This document shows, piece by piece, positions 1 through 5,082 of a DNA stretch of 5,101 nt. The notes below the pieces were generated by a model. That model did not search any database, had not been told where the DNA came from, and was given only the letters and a program-made list of their open reading frames with translations. Positions within the stretch are counted from its first letter, which is position 1; each line of letters starts with the position of its first letter. A program made the translations under genes and the position numbers. Source of the DNA: Clostridia bacterium (GTDB lineage: Bacteria; Bacillota; Clostridia; Oscillospirales; CAG-272); the NCBI GenBank assembly GCA_017407375.1, contig JAFQWT010000216.1:1-5101 (forward strand). Direction: 5' to 3'.

Positions 1-11
1 GGCGGGGATTT

Positions 12-20
12 TGCTATACT
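12..20 (+). promoter_or_regulatory. Extended -10 promoter element of the LOG-family gene
   Basis: The sequence TG-C-TATACT (TG at 12-13, hexamer 15-20) matches an extended -10 element of a sigma-A promoter. The predicted start of transcription is near 27, leaving a leader of about 22 nt before the ATG at 49. The -35 position falls outside the window, so only half the promoter is visible. The ribosome binding site GAGGTGA (38-44) follows. Confidence 0.5.
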
Positions 21-48
21 ATCGGCAGTACGAAATCGAGGTGACGGT

Positions 49-582
49 ATGAGGATCTGCATTTACGGCTCGGCCAGTGACGACATTGCCAAGGAGTACC
101 TCCTGGCGGGCGAGGCCCTCGGTGAGGCGCTGGCAAGGCGCGGCATCGGCCTTGTGTTTGGCGGCGGCGGCCGCGGGCTGATGGGGGCGGCGGCGCGCGG
201 GGCGGCCCGCGTGGCGGGTGCCGAGATCGTGGGGGTGGCCCCCACCTTTTTCCCCGACGGTGCGTTTTCCCCGCATTGCACCGCCTTCCACCCGACCGAG
301 ACGATGCGCGAGCGCAAGCAGAAGATGGAGGAGCTTTCCGATGCCTTCATCGTGACGCCCGGGGGCATTGGCACCATGGAGGAGTTCTTTGAGATCTACA
401 CCCTCCGCCACCTGGGGCGCACCGAAAAGCCGATCGCCCTTCTCAACACCCGCGGCTTCTTCGATCCCCTCCTTTCCCTTCTCTCCTCCATGCAGGACGA
501 GGGCTTTTTGCCCCGCGGTGACCTTGACCTCCTCACGGTGAGGGAGGACCCCTGCGAGCTTTTGGATGCGCTGATACGATAA
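49..582 (+). CDS. LOG-family protein (TIGR00730-type nucleoside monophosphate phosphoribohydrolase)
   Basis: This 177-residue cytosolic protein belongs to the LOG (Lonely Guy) family, often annotated as Rossman-fold TIGR00730 protein. Plant and some bacterial members release the base from cytokinin riboside 5'-monophosphates; bacterial members often act on ordinary nucleoside monophosphates such as AMP, and the true substrate here is unknown. Family signatures are clear: a first strand with YGSAS (residues 6-10), the glycine loop GGGGRGLMG (38-46), MRERKQKM (86-93) carrying the conserved Arg and Lys, and the catalytic/phosphate motif PGGIGTMEE (104-112) with the glutamates expected in the active site. 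The later KPIALLNTRGFFDPLL segment is also typical. Length is normal for the short LOG subgroup. The ATG is preceded by GAGGTGA at 38-44 with suitable spacing. It stands alone, followed by a terminator, and converges on the membrane protein gene. Family assignment is sure; substrate is not. Confidence 0.95.
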   Translation: MRICIYGSASDDIAKEYLLAGEALGEALARRGIGLVFGGGGRGLMGAAARGAARVAGAEIVGVAPTFFPDGAFSPHCTAFHPTETMRERKQKMEELSDAFIVTPGGIGTMEEFFEIYTLRHLGRTEKPIALLNTRGFFDPLLSLLSSMQDEGFLPRGDLDLLTVREDPCELLDALIR

Positions 583-588
583 AAAATA

Positions 589-611
589 AAAAGCCCCCTT
601 TGGGGGCTTTT
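589..611. terminator. Bidirectional intrinsic terminator between convergent genes
   Basis: AAAAGCCCCC (589-598) pairs perfectly with GGGGGCTTTT (602-611) around a TTT loop. It begins 6 nt after the LOG stop codon. Read on the plus strand the U-run is only four bases; read on the minus strand the hairpin is followed by a longer T-rich tract (complement of 581-590). It should therefore end both the LOG gene and the minus-strand membrane protein gene, better for the latter. Confidence 0.88.
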
Positions 612-625
612 GGCTTACTTTCGGA

Positions 626-1462
626 TCAAAAGCGACGGCGGATGCGCGAGACGAGCACGCCGTCCACGAGGAGCGTCATGGTGGCGCGGAGGTTGCCGGG
701 ATAGAAGCGGACGGTGATGCGGTGACCGCCGACCGTGGCGGTGAGCGTATAGGCCAGCTCGTACACCCCGCGCTCCTCGGCATACACCTTGCCGTCCACG
801 ATGAGCTCGGTAAGGCCGTAGGACCGTGTGACGAGGAGGGTGTGGCCCTCCCACTCGGCAAGGATCAGGGGGCGGCCGCGGCGCGAGACCTCCCGCAAGG
901 GGGGCGTGTCCGTGGCATCGGCAGGGGCATCCCCCACCGTGTCCCCAAGGGCGGGGGCCAGGGGGTCCTCCATCAGGGTGGCCAGCATGCCCTCCACCTC
1001 GGCCATGGCGGGGGCCGCGCTTTTATCGAGGCGCCCGTGAGCAACGGTGGCACGGATGAGGGTATAGAGAAAGCAAAGGTGCAAGAGGGTGTCGGCAAGG
1101 CCGACGCCATAGTGATAACGGAGCGAAAAGCCAAGGAGCAGGAGCGTATCGCTCCCGTAAAGCACCGTGGCGAGAAGAAGGGAACGGCGCCGACGGGAGG
1201 CGTAATACCAGAGAAAGAACCAAAGGGCCGAAAGGCAGAGGCCCAAAAATATCCCCAACGTCAGAAGGACGGTCCTTCCCAAGCGGCGCGAGAGCACCTC
1301 AAAAAAGGAAAAGACGAAGGTCGTGGAAAAGGGCGAGAGGATCAGCGTGAAGGACGAATCCGCAAGGGTGAGGATAAGGTTTACGGCGCCAAAGAGGGCG
1401 ATAACGAACAGATCGAGAAGCCCACGGCGGTAGCGGCGCATTTCAATGAGCAGGCGTTGCAC
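626..1462 (-). CDS. Predicted five-helix membrane protein with beta-rich C-terminal domain, unknown function
   Basis: I do not recognise the family. From the GTG start the protein has 278 residues. It opens with a short basic stretch (RRYRR, 9-13) and then about five hydrophobic helices near residues 15-34, 38-57, 64-88, 95-113 and 120-137. A basic loop RRRR (90-93) suggests a cytoplasmic turn. An acidic, Ala/Asp/Pro-rich linker of about 55 residues follows. The last 85 or so residues look beta-rich and hold two similar strands, LIVDGKVYAE and LLVDGVLVSR, ending in RIRRRF. The strand-VDGK-strand layout faintly recalls FAIM1-like beta domains, but this is a weak resemblance. The start is placed at GTG (1460-1462): the AAGGAGG ribosome site lies just upstream, and an in-frame ATG at 1499-1501 would be upstream of the predicted transcription start. 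The gene is a single unit between a strong promoter and a shared terminator. The reality of the gene is well supported; its function is unknown. Confidence 0.85.
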   Translation of the reverse strand: MQRLLIEMRRYRRGLLDLFVIALFGAVNLILTLADSSFTLILSPFSTTFVFSFFEVLSRRLGRTVLLTLGIFLGLCLSALWFFLWYYASRRRRSLLLATVLYGSDTLLLLGFSLRYHYGVGLADTLLHLCFLYTLIRATVAHGRLDKSAAPAMAEVEGMLATLMEDPLAPALGDTVGDAPADATDTPPLREVSRRGRPLILAEWEGHTLLVTRSYGLTELIVDGKVYAEERGVYELAYTLTATVGGHRITVRFYPGNLRATMTLLVDGVLVSRIRRRF

Positions 1463-1489
1463 GGTCCTCCTCCTTCCCTTTTTTTCACT

Positions 1490-1518
1490 ATTGTAACACA
1501 CATTTGTCCCGCTGTCAA
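1490..1518 (-). promoter_or_regulatory. Sigma-A promoter of the membrane protein gene
   Basis: On the minus strand a perfect -35 TTGACA (complement of 1513-1518) is followed after exactly 17 bp by -10 TACAAT (complement of 1490-1495). Predicted transcription start is near 1484, giving a leader of about 22 nt that carries AAGGAGG before the GTG at 1462. This promoter fixes the start codon of that gene, since the in-frame ATG at 1501 lies in the spacer and would not be transcribed. Confidence 0.85.
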
Positions 1519-1548
1519 CCGAGGGCGGGAGGAAAGCGAGGACGTCGT

Positions 1549-1989
1549 ATGGTCTATCTTATCAGCGCCTGCCTTCTGGGGCTCCCCTGCCGCTATGACG
1601 GACGGGTGCGGGAGGTCTCCCCCGCCGTGGAGCGCCTGGCAAAGGAGCACACCCTCATTCCCGTCTGCCCCGAGGTGCTTGGCGGCCTCCCGACGCCCCG
1701 CCCACCCGCCGAGCGGCAGGGGGAGCGCATTGTAAACGCGGAGGGCGTTGACGTGACCGCCGCCTACCGCCGCGGGGCCGAGGAGGTCCTGCGCCTTTGC
1801 CGCCACCACGGGGCGGACGGCGTGATCCTGAAGGATATGAGCCCCTCCTGCGGGACAAACGGCATCTACGACGGCAGCTTTACGCGCACAAGGGTCCCGG
1901 GGCTTGGCGTTACGGCGGAGCTTTTGCTTTCGGCGGGGGTCACCGTCCTTGACGAGGGCGGCGCTCCCCCTCCCCGAAAAGAAAAATAA
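1549..1989 (+). CDS. DUF523 / 2-thiouracil desulfurase-like protein (YbbK family)
   Basis: This 146-residue cytosolic protein matches the DUF523 family (PF04463). A characterised member, TudS, is an iron-sulfur enzyme that removes sulfur from 2-thiouracil, so sulfur removal from a thiolated base is a possible role here; most family members are untested. All hallmark segments are present: ISACLLGLPCRYDG (5-18), PVCPEVLGGLPTPRPPAE (38-55), and LKDMSPSCG (94-102). Cys8, Cys40 and Cys101 are the positions expected to hold a [4Fe-4S] cluster; Cys14 and Cys84 are extra. Length is usual for a single-domain member. The ATG at 1549 is chosen because GAGG (1538-1541) sits 7 nt upstream and the family begins right there; a 15-codon TTG extension from 1504 has no support. 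The gene is divergent from the membrane protein gene with 86 bp between starts. I could not find its own promoter, nor a clear terminator before ftsZ, so some read-through into ftsZ is possible. Confidence 0.93.
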   Translation: MVYLISACLLGLPCRYDGRVREVSPAVERLAKEHTLIPVCPEVLGGLPTPRPPAERQGERIVNAEGVDVTAAYRRGAEEVLRLCRHHGADGVILKDMSPSCGTNGIYDGSFTRTRVPGLGVTAELLLSAGVTVLDEGGAPPPRKEK

Positions 1990-2007
1990 AAAAATCCGCG
2001 TGGGGAC

Positions 2008-2035
2008 TTGAAATCGGTGTCGAAAATGGTATAAT
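2008..2035 (+). promoter_or_regulatory. ftsZ promoter with extended -10
   Basis: TTGAAA (2008-2013) is followed after 16 bp by a perfect TATAAT (2030-2035). TG at 2027-2028 gives a TGn extension. A second TATAAT abuts it at 2036-2041, but no -35 fits that copy at 16-18 bp. Predicted transcription start is about 2042. The promoter starts 18 bp after the stop codon of the DUF523 gene, making ftsZ an independent transcription unit. Confidence 0.85.
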
Positions 2036-2041
2036 TATAAT

Positions 2042-2146
2042 ACAGAGGTATCGGCAGACCTACGGTCACGGCGGCGCCTTGTCGCTACGCCACCGCGAAA
2101 ATGCCGTCTTTTGTAAACCTTACCTTACCACAACGGAGGTATCAGC
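2042..2146 (+). promoter_or_regulatory. Long structured 5' leader of ftsZ
   Basis: About 105 nt separate the predicted transcription start from the ftsZ ATG, much longer than the 22-28 nt leaders of the two minus-strand genes here. An imperfect hairpin pairs 2069-2076 with 2088-2095 (seven pairs, one C-A mismatch). GAGGTATC occurs twice, at 2045-2052 near the 5' end and at 2136-2143 over the ribosome binding site (GGAGGT, 2135-2140; 6 nt from the ATG). TACCT at 2121-2125 is complementary to AGGTA in both copies, so it could mask the ribosome site or pair with the upstream copy instead. I recognise no known riboswitch or ribosomal-protein leader; a regulatory role is inference. Confidence 0.4.
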
Positions 2147-3301
2147 ATGGATTTTGAAAATAACTGGAACGAGACGGGCGCCGGGATCATCATTAAGGTC
2201 TTTGGCGTTGGCGGTGCGGGCAACAATGCCATCAACCGCATGATCTCCAACAATATCCACGGCGTGGAATTCATTGCCGTGAACACGGACGGGCAGGCCC
2301 TGCGCGCCTCCAACGCCTCCTGCAAGATCGAGATCGGGCAGAAGACCACGGGTGGGCGCGGTGCCGGCTCCAACCCCGAGATCGGCCGCCAGGCCGCCGA
2401 GGAGAACATGGACGAGATCTGCGACCGCATCCGCGGGGCGGACATGGTCTTTGTGACGGCGGGCATGGGCGGCGGCACGGGCACGGGCGCGGCCCCCGTC
2501 ATTGCTGCAGCGGCGCGTGACATGGGGATCCTGACCGTCGGTATCGTGACGATGCCCTTTGCCTTTGAGGGCAAAAAGCGCATTGCCCAGGCCGAGGCGG
2601 GCGTGGAGCGCCTGCGCGCGGTGGTCGACTCGCTCATCGTCATTCCGAACGACCGCCTAAAGCAGGTCTCGGACAATAAGATCACCCTGGAAAACGCCTT
2701 TGCCATTGCCGACGACGTCCTTTTGCAGGGCGTGCGCTCGGTCTCCCAGCTCATCAACGTGCCGGGCTTTATCAACCTTGACTTTGCCGACGTCAGCACC
2801 ATTATGAAGGATGCGGGCCTGGCGCACATGGCCATGGGACGCGGCAAGGGCCCCGACAAGGCCGAGATCGCCGCGAAGCAAGCCATCTGCTCTCCCCTCC
2901 TTGAGACCTCGATCGCGGGGGCCACGGGGATCCTTGCCAGCATCACGGGCTCGCCCGACGTGCCGCTGGACGACATCTACCTTGCCTCCAACATCATTGC
3001 CGAGGAGAGCCACCCCGATGCCAACATCATCTGGGGCACGACCTTTGACCCCGAGCTGACCGACGAATTGCGTATCACCATCATCGCCACGGGCTTTGAG
3101 GGGGCGAAAAAGCCCCTCGGGCCGGCGGCCGCCAGAGGCGGTGCCGAGATCGGTGAGCCGATCTTTACGGGCGCCACGGCCGAGACCCCCTCGGCCCCCA
3201 CGGCGCCAAAGGCGCCGACCACCACGCTCTCGGACGAGGATTTTGAGGACGCGCTTTCCGTGTTCCACAAGCCCTTCAAGGGAGCCAAGCGCGACATTTG
3301 A
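2147..3301 (+). CDS. ftsZ: Cell division protein FtsZ
   Basis: FtsZ is the tubulin-like GTPase that polymerises into the cytoplasmic Z-ring at midcell and recruits the division machinery. The 384-residue length is typical. Visible landmarks: VGGAGNNAINRM (21-32), AVNTDGQAL (44-52), the tubulin signature GGGTGTGAAP (108-117) that binds GTP phosphates, PFAFEGKKR (137-145), and the T7 synergy loop NLDFADV (210-216) with catalytic Asp212 and Asp215. The second domain includes ITGSPDVPLDD and HPDANIIWG, similar to what I recall from Clostridial FtsZ. A short Ala/Pro/Thr linker (about 323-360) leads to the tail DEDFEDALSVFHKPFKGAKRDI, which lacks the usual IPxFLRR-like peptide that binds FtsA and other partners. 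The ATG is preceded by GGAGGT at 2135-2140. The gene is solitary: no ftsA or ftsQ next to it, own promoter, own terminator. Identity is certain; the reduced tail motif is the odd point. Confidence 0.99.
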   Translation: MDFENNWNETGAGIIIKVFGVGGAGNNAINRMISNNIHGVEFIAVNTDGQALRASNASCKIEIGQKTTGGRGAGSNPEIGRQAAEENMDEICDRIRGADMVFVTAGMGGGTGTGAAPVIAAAARDMGILTVGIVTMPFAFEGKKRIAQAEAGVERLRAVVDSLIVIPNDRLKQVSDNKITLENAFAIADDVLLQGVRSVSQLINVPGFINLDFADVSTIMKDAGLAHMAMGRGKGPDKAEIAAKQAICSPLLETSIAGATGILASITGSPDVPLDDIYLASNIIAEESHPDANIIWGTTFDPELTDELRITIIATGFEGAKKPLGPAAARGGAEIGEPIFTGATAETPSAPTAPKAPTTTLSDEDFEDALSVFHKPFKGAKRDI

Positions 3302-3303
3302 TT

Positions 3304-3349
3304 CCAACGCAAAAACCGCAACGGAGCTTCCGCTGCGGTTTTTTGTTGG
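3304..3349. terminator. Shared bidirectional terminator of ftsZ and the creatininase-like gene
   Basis: AAAAACCGCA (3311-3320) pairs with TGCGGTTTTT (3334-3343); inside, CGG (3322-3324) pairs with CCG (3330-3332) around a 5-nt loop. An outer pairing CCAAC (3304-3308) with GTTGG (3345-3349) extends the base. Six T residues (3339-3344) follow on the plus strand and five A residues (3311-3315) serve as a U-run on the minus strand, so it can stop both convergent genes. It starts 2 nt after the ftsZ stop codon. Confidence 0.92.
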
Positions 3350-3371
3350 GGCAAAGGGCTGTGCCGCGCTG

Positions 3372-4139
3372 TCAGCGGCCGCGCTGAGCGCGGATCTTTT
3401 CCACAAAGCTATCGACGTACTCCTCCACCCAATGACGGCCGATCTCAACGTCCATATCCTTGGCGGTATCGGTAAACCAATCGTCGGCCTCACCAAGCCG
3501 GTCCAGGTGGATCGAGCCGGGATACAGGTATTCGAGGATCGAGCATTCAAAGCGCCCCGCGTGGTCGCCGGCGCCGCCGTATTTCTCCTTGGTGCGCGAG
3601 AGCATACCGCGCCCCGTGATGACCGTGATCCAATTCCAGGGGTTCTCCTCTGCGGACAGCCGATCGTAAAAGCCCGCGTTTTTACGCTTGCCCCACCAGC
3701 CGGTACCGTCCTTTTCCTCCAGGTACTCGAAGATCAGCTTACGAGCCGCCTTACGGCAGGCAAGCTCCATCGGGTTCAGATCCTCGCCCTGATGGCAGAT
3801 GACAAGATAAATATTGCGGTCAAGGCCCGCGTGAAGCAGGGATTTCAAGATGCAATAGACGTTATCCTCCAGCGTATCGCAATCAACGTGGATCGTACCG
3901 CTCTCGGGGCCTGCCACGGCGTAGCTTGCCACTCCGTAATAGATCGGGGGAAGGACCAGTGAGTCCACACGCTCGGCAACGCGGTCGACAAGGCCCTGAG
4001 CCACCAGAGTGTCGCAGCCATAGGGACAGATCGACGAATGGTATTCCATCGTGCCGACGGGGATAAGGATAGGCCAATGCTCATGCCTGACGACGTCAAG
4101 CTCACGGGGATAGGTGCGGTGCATATAGATGCTGCTCAT
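3372..4139 (-). CDS. Creatininase-superfamily amidohydrolase-like protein, divergent
   Basis: This 255-residue protein resembles the creatininase superfamily, dinuclear-metal hydrolases that open cyclic amides or formamides (creatininase, FAPy deformylase, the mycofactocin peptidase MftE). The N-terminal metal segment is clear: IPVGTMEYHSSICPYGCDT (26-44), with Glu32, His34 and Asp43 matching the E-x-H and D ligands. LPPIYYGVAS (63-72) followed by GTIHVD (81-86) is also typical. The usual NGHGGN/NGHxEN motif is replaced by CHQGEDLN (115-122): His116 is kept and the nearest acid is Glu119. A later DHAGRFECS (192-200) corresponds to the family's HAGExETS, with Arg in place of the first Glu. A Trp-rich insert (148-170) is unfamiliar. 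The start is MSSIYMH at 4139, with AAGGAG 8 nt upstream; the earlier in-frame ATG at 4175 lies inside the -10 box. It is divergent from an AraC regulator, which probably controls it. Substrate unknown; the family call is fairly safe, enzymatic activity less so. Confidence 0.82.
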   Translation of the reverse strand: MSSIYMHRTYPRELDVVRHEHWPILIPVGTMEYHSSICPYGCDTLVAQGLVDRVAERVDSLVLPPIYYGVASYAVAGPESGTIHVDCDTLEDNVYCILKSLLHAGLDRNIYLVICHQGEDLNPMELACRKAARKLIFEYLEEKDGTGWWGKRKNAGFYDRLSAEENPWNWITVITGRGMLSRTKEKYGGAGDHAGRFECSILEYLYPGSIHLDRLGEADDWFTDTAKDMDVEIGRHWVEEYVDSFVEKIRAQRGR

Positions 4140-4162
4140 ACAGATACTCCTTCGCTTTTCGG

Positions 4163-4191
4163 TTGACAAATCCATTATAGCGCGATAAAAT
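4163..4191 (+). promoter_or_regulatory. Sigma-A promoter of the AraC-family gene
   Basis: A perfect -35 TTGACA (4163-4168) and TAAAAT -10 (4186-4191) are separated by exactly 17 bp. Transcription should start near 4198, leaving a leader of about 69 nt before the ATG at 4267. The spacer of this promoter contains the -10 box of the opposite-strand promoter, so one polymerase would exclude the other. Confidence 0.82.
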
Positions 4192-4202
4192 ACTTGTGTA
4201 TA
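4174..4202 (-). promoter_or_regulatory. Promoter of the creatininase-like gene
   Basis: Read on the minus strand, a perfect -10 TATAAT (complement of 4174-4179) lies 17 bp downstream of TATACA (complement of 4197-4202), a 4/6 match to the -35 consensus. The start of transcription is expected near 4167, with a leader of about 28 nt holding AAGGAG before the ATG at 4139. The poor -35 next to a perfect -10 is the pattern of a promoter needing an activator. Confidence 0.75.
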
Positions 4203-4237
4203 GGGAAAATAAAAGCGGATATATGGAAAAAACGAGC
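4199..4237. promoter_or_regulatory. Tandem direct repeat, candidate AraC-type operator
   Basis: Two 18-bp copies, 4199-4216 (TATAGGGAAAATAAAAGC) and 4220-4237 (TATATGGAAAAAACGAGC), agree at 14 of 18 positions and repeat with a period of 21 bp, two helical turns. The first copy overlaps the -35 box of the creatininase-like gene by 4 bp. The same element covers roughly +2 to +40 of the AraC-family gene. AraC proteins typically bind such pairs of directly repeated half-sites in this position. The copies are A-rich, so composition may explain part of the match; assignment to this regulator is inference. Confidence 0.5.
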
Positions 4238-4266
4238 AAAAAAGTTCAATATGCGAGGTAGGTTTA

Positions 4267-5082
4267 ATGCGGGATCTTTACTTAAGGCACGTCAACATCA
4301 CGGTGACCGACGGCGGACTCTTCACCCCCGACGAGGGGACCGAGTGGCGCCTCGGCACACACGCCGCCGGTATCAGCAAGCTCTATTACGTCACAAAGGG
4401 GGCGTGCAGCATTACGATGGGGGCGCACACCTACGAGGGGCGGCCGGGGGCCTTGTTCTTTATTCCCGCGGGAACGAGGCACAGCTACCGCATTCTGGAG
4501 CGTCCCTTCTCCAAATACTGGATGCATCTCTCCTTTACCCCCGAGCTTGAGCTGTCACCGGGTGAGCCGATCTTCTCTCCCGTCTATCCGGAAAAAAGGG
4601 CGCTGGACGCCGTATTCTCTCGCTTTTGCAGAAGATTTGGGGGAGAAAGGATCTCCGATTTTTTGGACGTTCGCGCCGCTGCCTTCGAGGTTCTCTCCCT
4701 CTATTTTCGCGCTCTGGTCCCCGAAAGGGTGGCAGATGCCCTACCGGGCGGACGGCTCGGAGAGGTCCTCAAATACATAGAAAGCAATCTCCAGGTGCCC
4801 CCCTCGAACGCCCGGCTGGCCGAGCTCTGCCATATGCACGAGGCCCACTTTACCCGATATTTCAAGGCCGAGATCGGAGCAACACCGCAGAGCTATATCT
4901 TAAAGCTCCGTTTGGAGCGTGCCGGTGTGCTTTTGCGTACAAGTCACCTTTATGTCTCCGAGATCGCCGAGCGACTCGGCTATTACGACGGTCTCTATTT
5001 TTCCAAGGTGTTCAAAAAGTATTATTCTTTGACACCGACCGAGTATCGGCGCCTCTACGGACGGACAGTGACCGCGAGGTGA
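4267..5082 (+). CDS. AraC-family transcriptional regulator (cupin sensor plus double HTH)
   Basis: This 271-residue DNA-binding regulator has the standard AraC/XylS layout. Residues about 15-95 form an AraC-type cupin sensor, with the characteristic YYVTKGACSITMG strand (40-52) and PGALFFIPAGTRHSY (60-74) motif; a ligand, likely small and sugar- or amide-like, would bind here. Residues about 165-265 form the two helix-turn-helix motifs: LAELCHMHEAHFTRYFKAEI (184-203) and VSEIAERLGYYDGLYFSKVF (230-249). Between them lies GATPQSYILKLRLERAGVLL, and LTPTEYRR (255-262) closes the family signature. Length is typical. The ATG is supported by GAGGT at 4255-4259, 7 nt upstream. It is divergent from the creatininase-like gene, shares an overlapping promoter region with it, and has a tandem repeat suited to AraC binding in its leader, so it likely activates that gene and restrains itself. 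The effector is unknown. The gene ends 19 bp before the window edge; no terminator is visible. Confidence 0.95.
   Translation: MRDLYLRHVNITVTDGGLFTPDEGTEWRLGTHAAGISKLYYVTKGACSITMGAHTYEGRPGALFFIPAGTRHSYRILERPFSKYWMHLSFTPELELSPGEPIFSPVYPEKRALDAVFSRFCRRFGGERISDFLDVRAAAFEVLSLYFRALVPERVADALPGGRLGEVLKYIESNLQVPPSNARLAELCHMHEAHFTRYFKAEIGATPQSYILKLRLERAGVLLRTSHLYVSEIAERLGYYDGLYFSKVFKKYYSLTPTEYRRLYGRTVTAR

Noticed and set aside
20..28. TATCGGCAG shared by the LOG leader (20-28) and the ftsZ leader (2049-2057), both near predicted transcription starts
   Set aside because: Many identical 9-mers are expected by chance in a 5-kb window, and no third copy or symmetry was seen.
1504..1548. TTG-initiated N-terminal extension of the DUF523 protein
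   Set aside because: No ribosome site before it, it overlaps the promoter of the divergent gene, and the family fold begins at MVYLISAC.
722..1735. Long plus-strand open frame (337 codons) opposite the membrane protein gene
   Set aside because: Its translation is low-complexity Gly/Lys/Arg/Glu-rich without any domain, it runs into the DUF523 gene in another frame, and the minus strand has promoter, ribosome site, helices and terminator.
1990..2007. Possible terminator after the DUF523 gene
   Set aside because: Only an A-run and a 2-3 bp pairing are present; no stem comparable to the other two terminators.
2036..2041. Second TATAAT directly after the ftsZ -10
   Set aside because: No -35-like hexamer lies 16-18 bp upstream of it; it is probably just the A/T-rich melting region.
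2101..2157. Possible 18-codon leader peptide (MPSFVNLTLPQRRYQHGF) whose stop overlaps the ftsZ start
   Set aside because: No ribosome binding site precedes its ATG and the composition is unremarkable; position over the ftsZ start is probably chance.
3201..3217. Perfect inverted repeat CGGCGCC-AAA-GGCGCCG in the ftsZ linker
   Set aside because: It encodes Ala-Pro-Lys-Ala-Pro and is explained by repeated Ala/Pro codons in a GC-rich linker; no U-run follows.
2125..3550. Minus-strand open frames of 283 and 297 codons across ftsZ
   Set aside because: They are antisense shadows produced by the strong G/C third-position bias of ftsZ; no ribosome site or family resemblance.
3096..3962. Plus-strand open frame of 288 codons running from ftsZ through the terminator into the creatininase-like gene
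   Set aside because: It crosses a strong terminator, is out of frame with ftsZ and antisense to a gene with clear family motifs.
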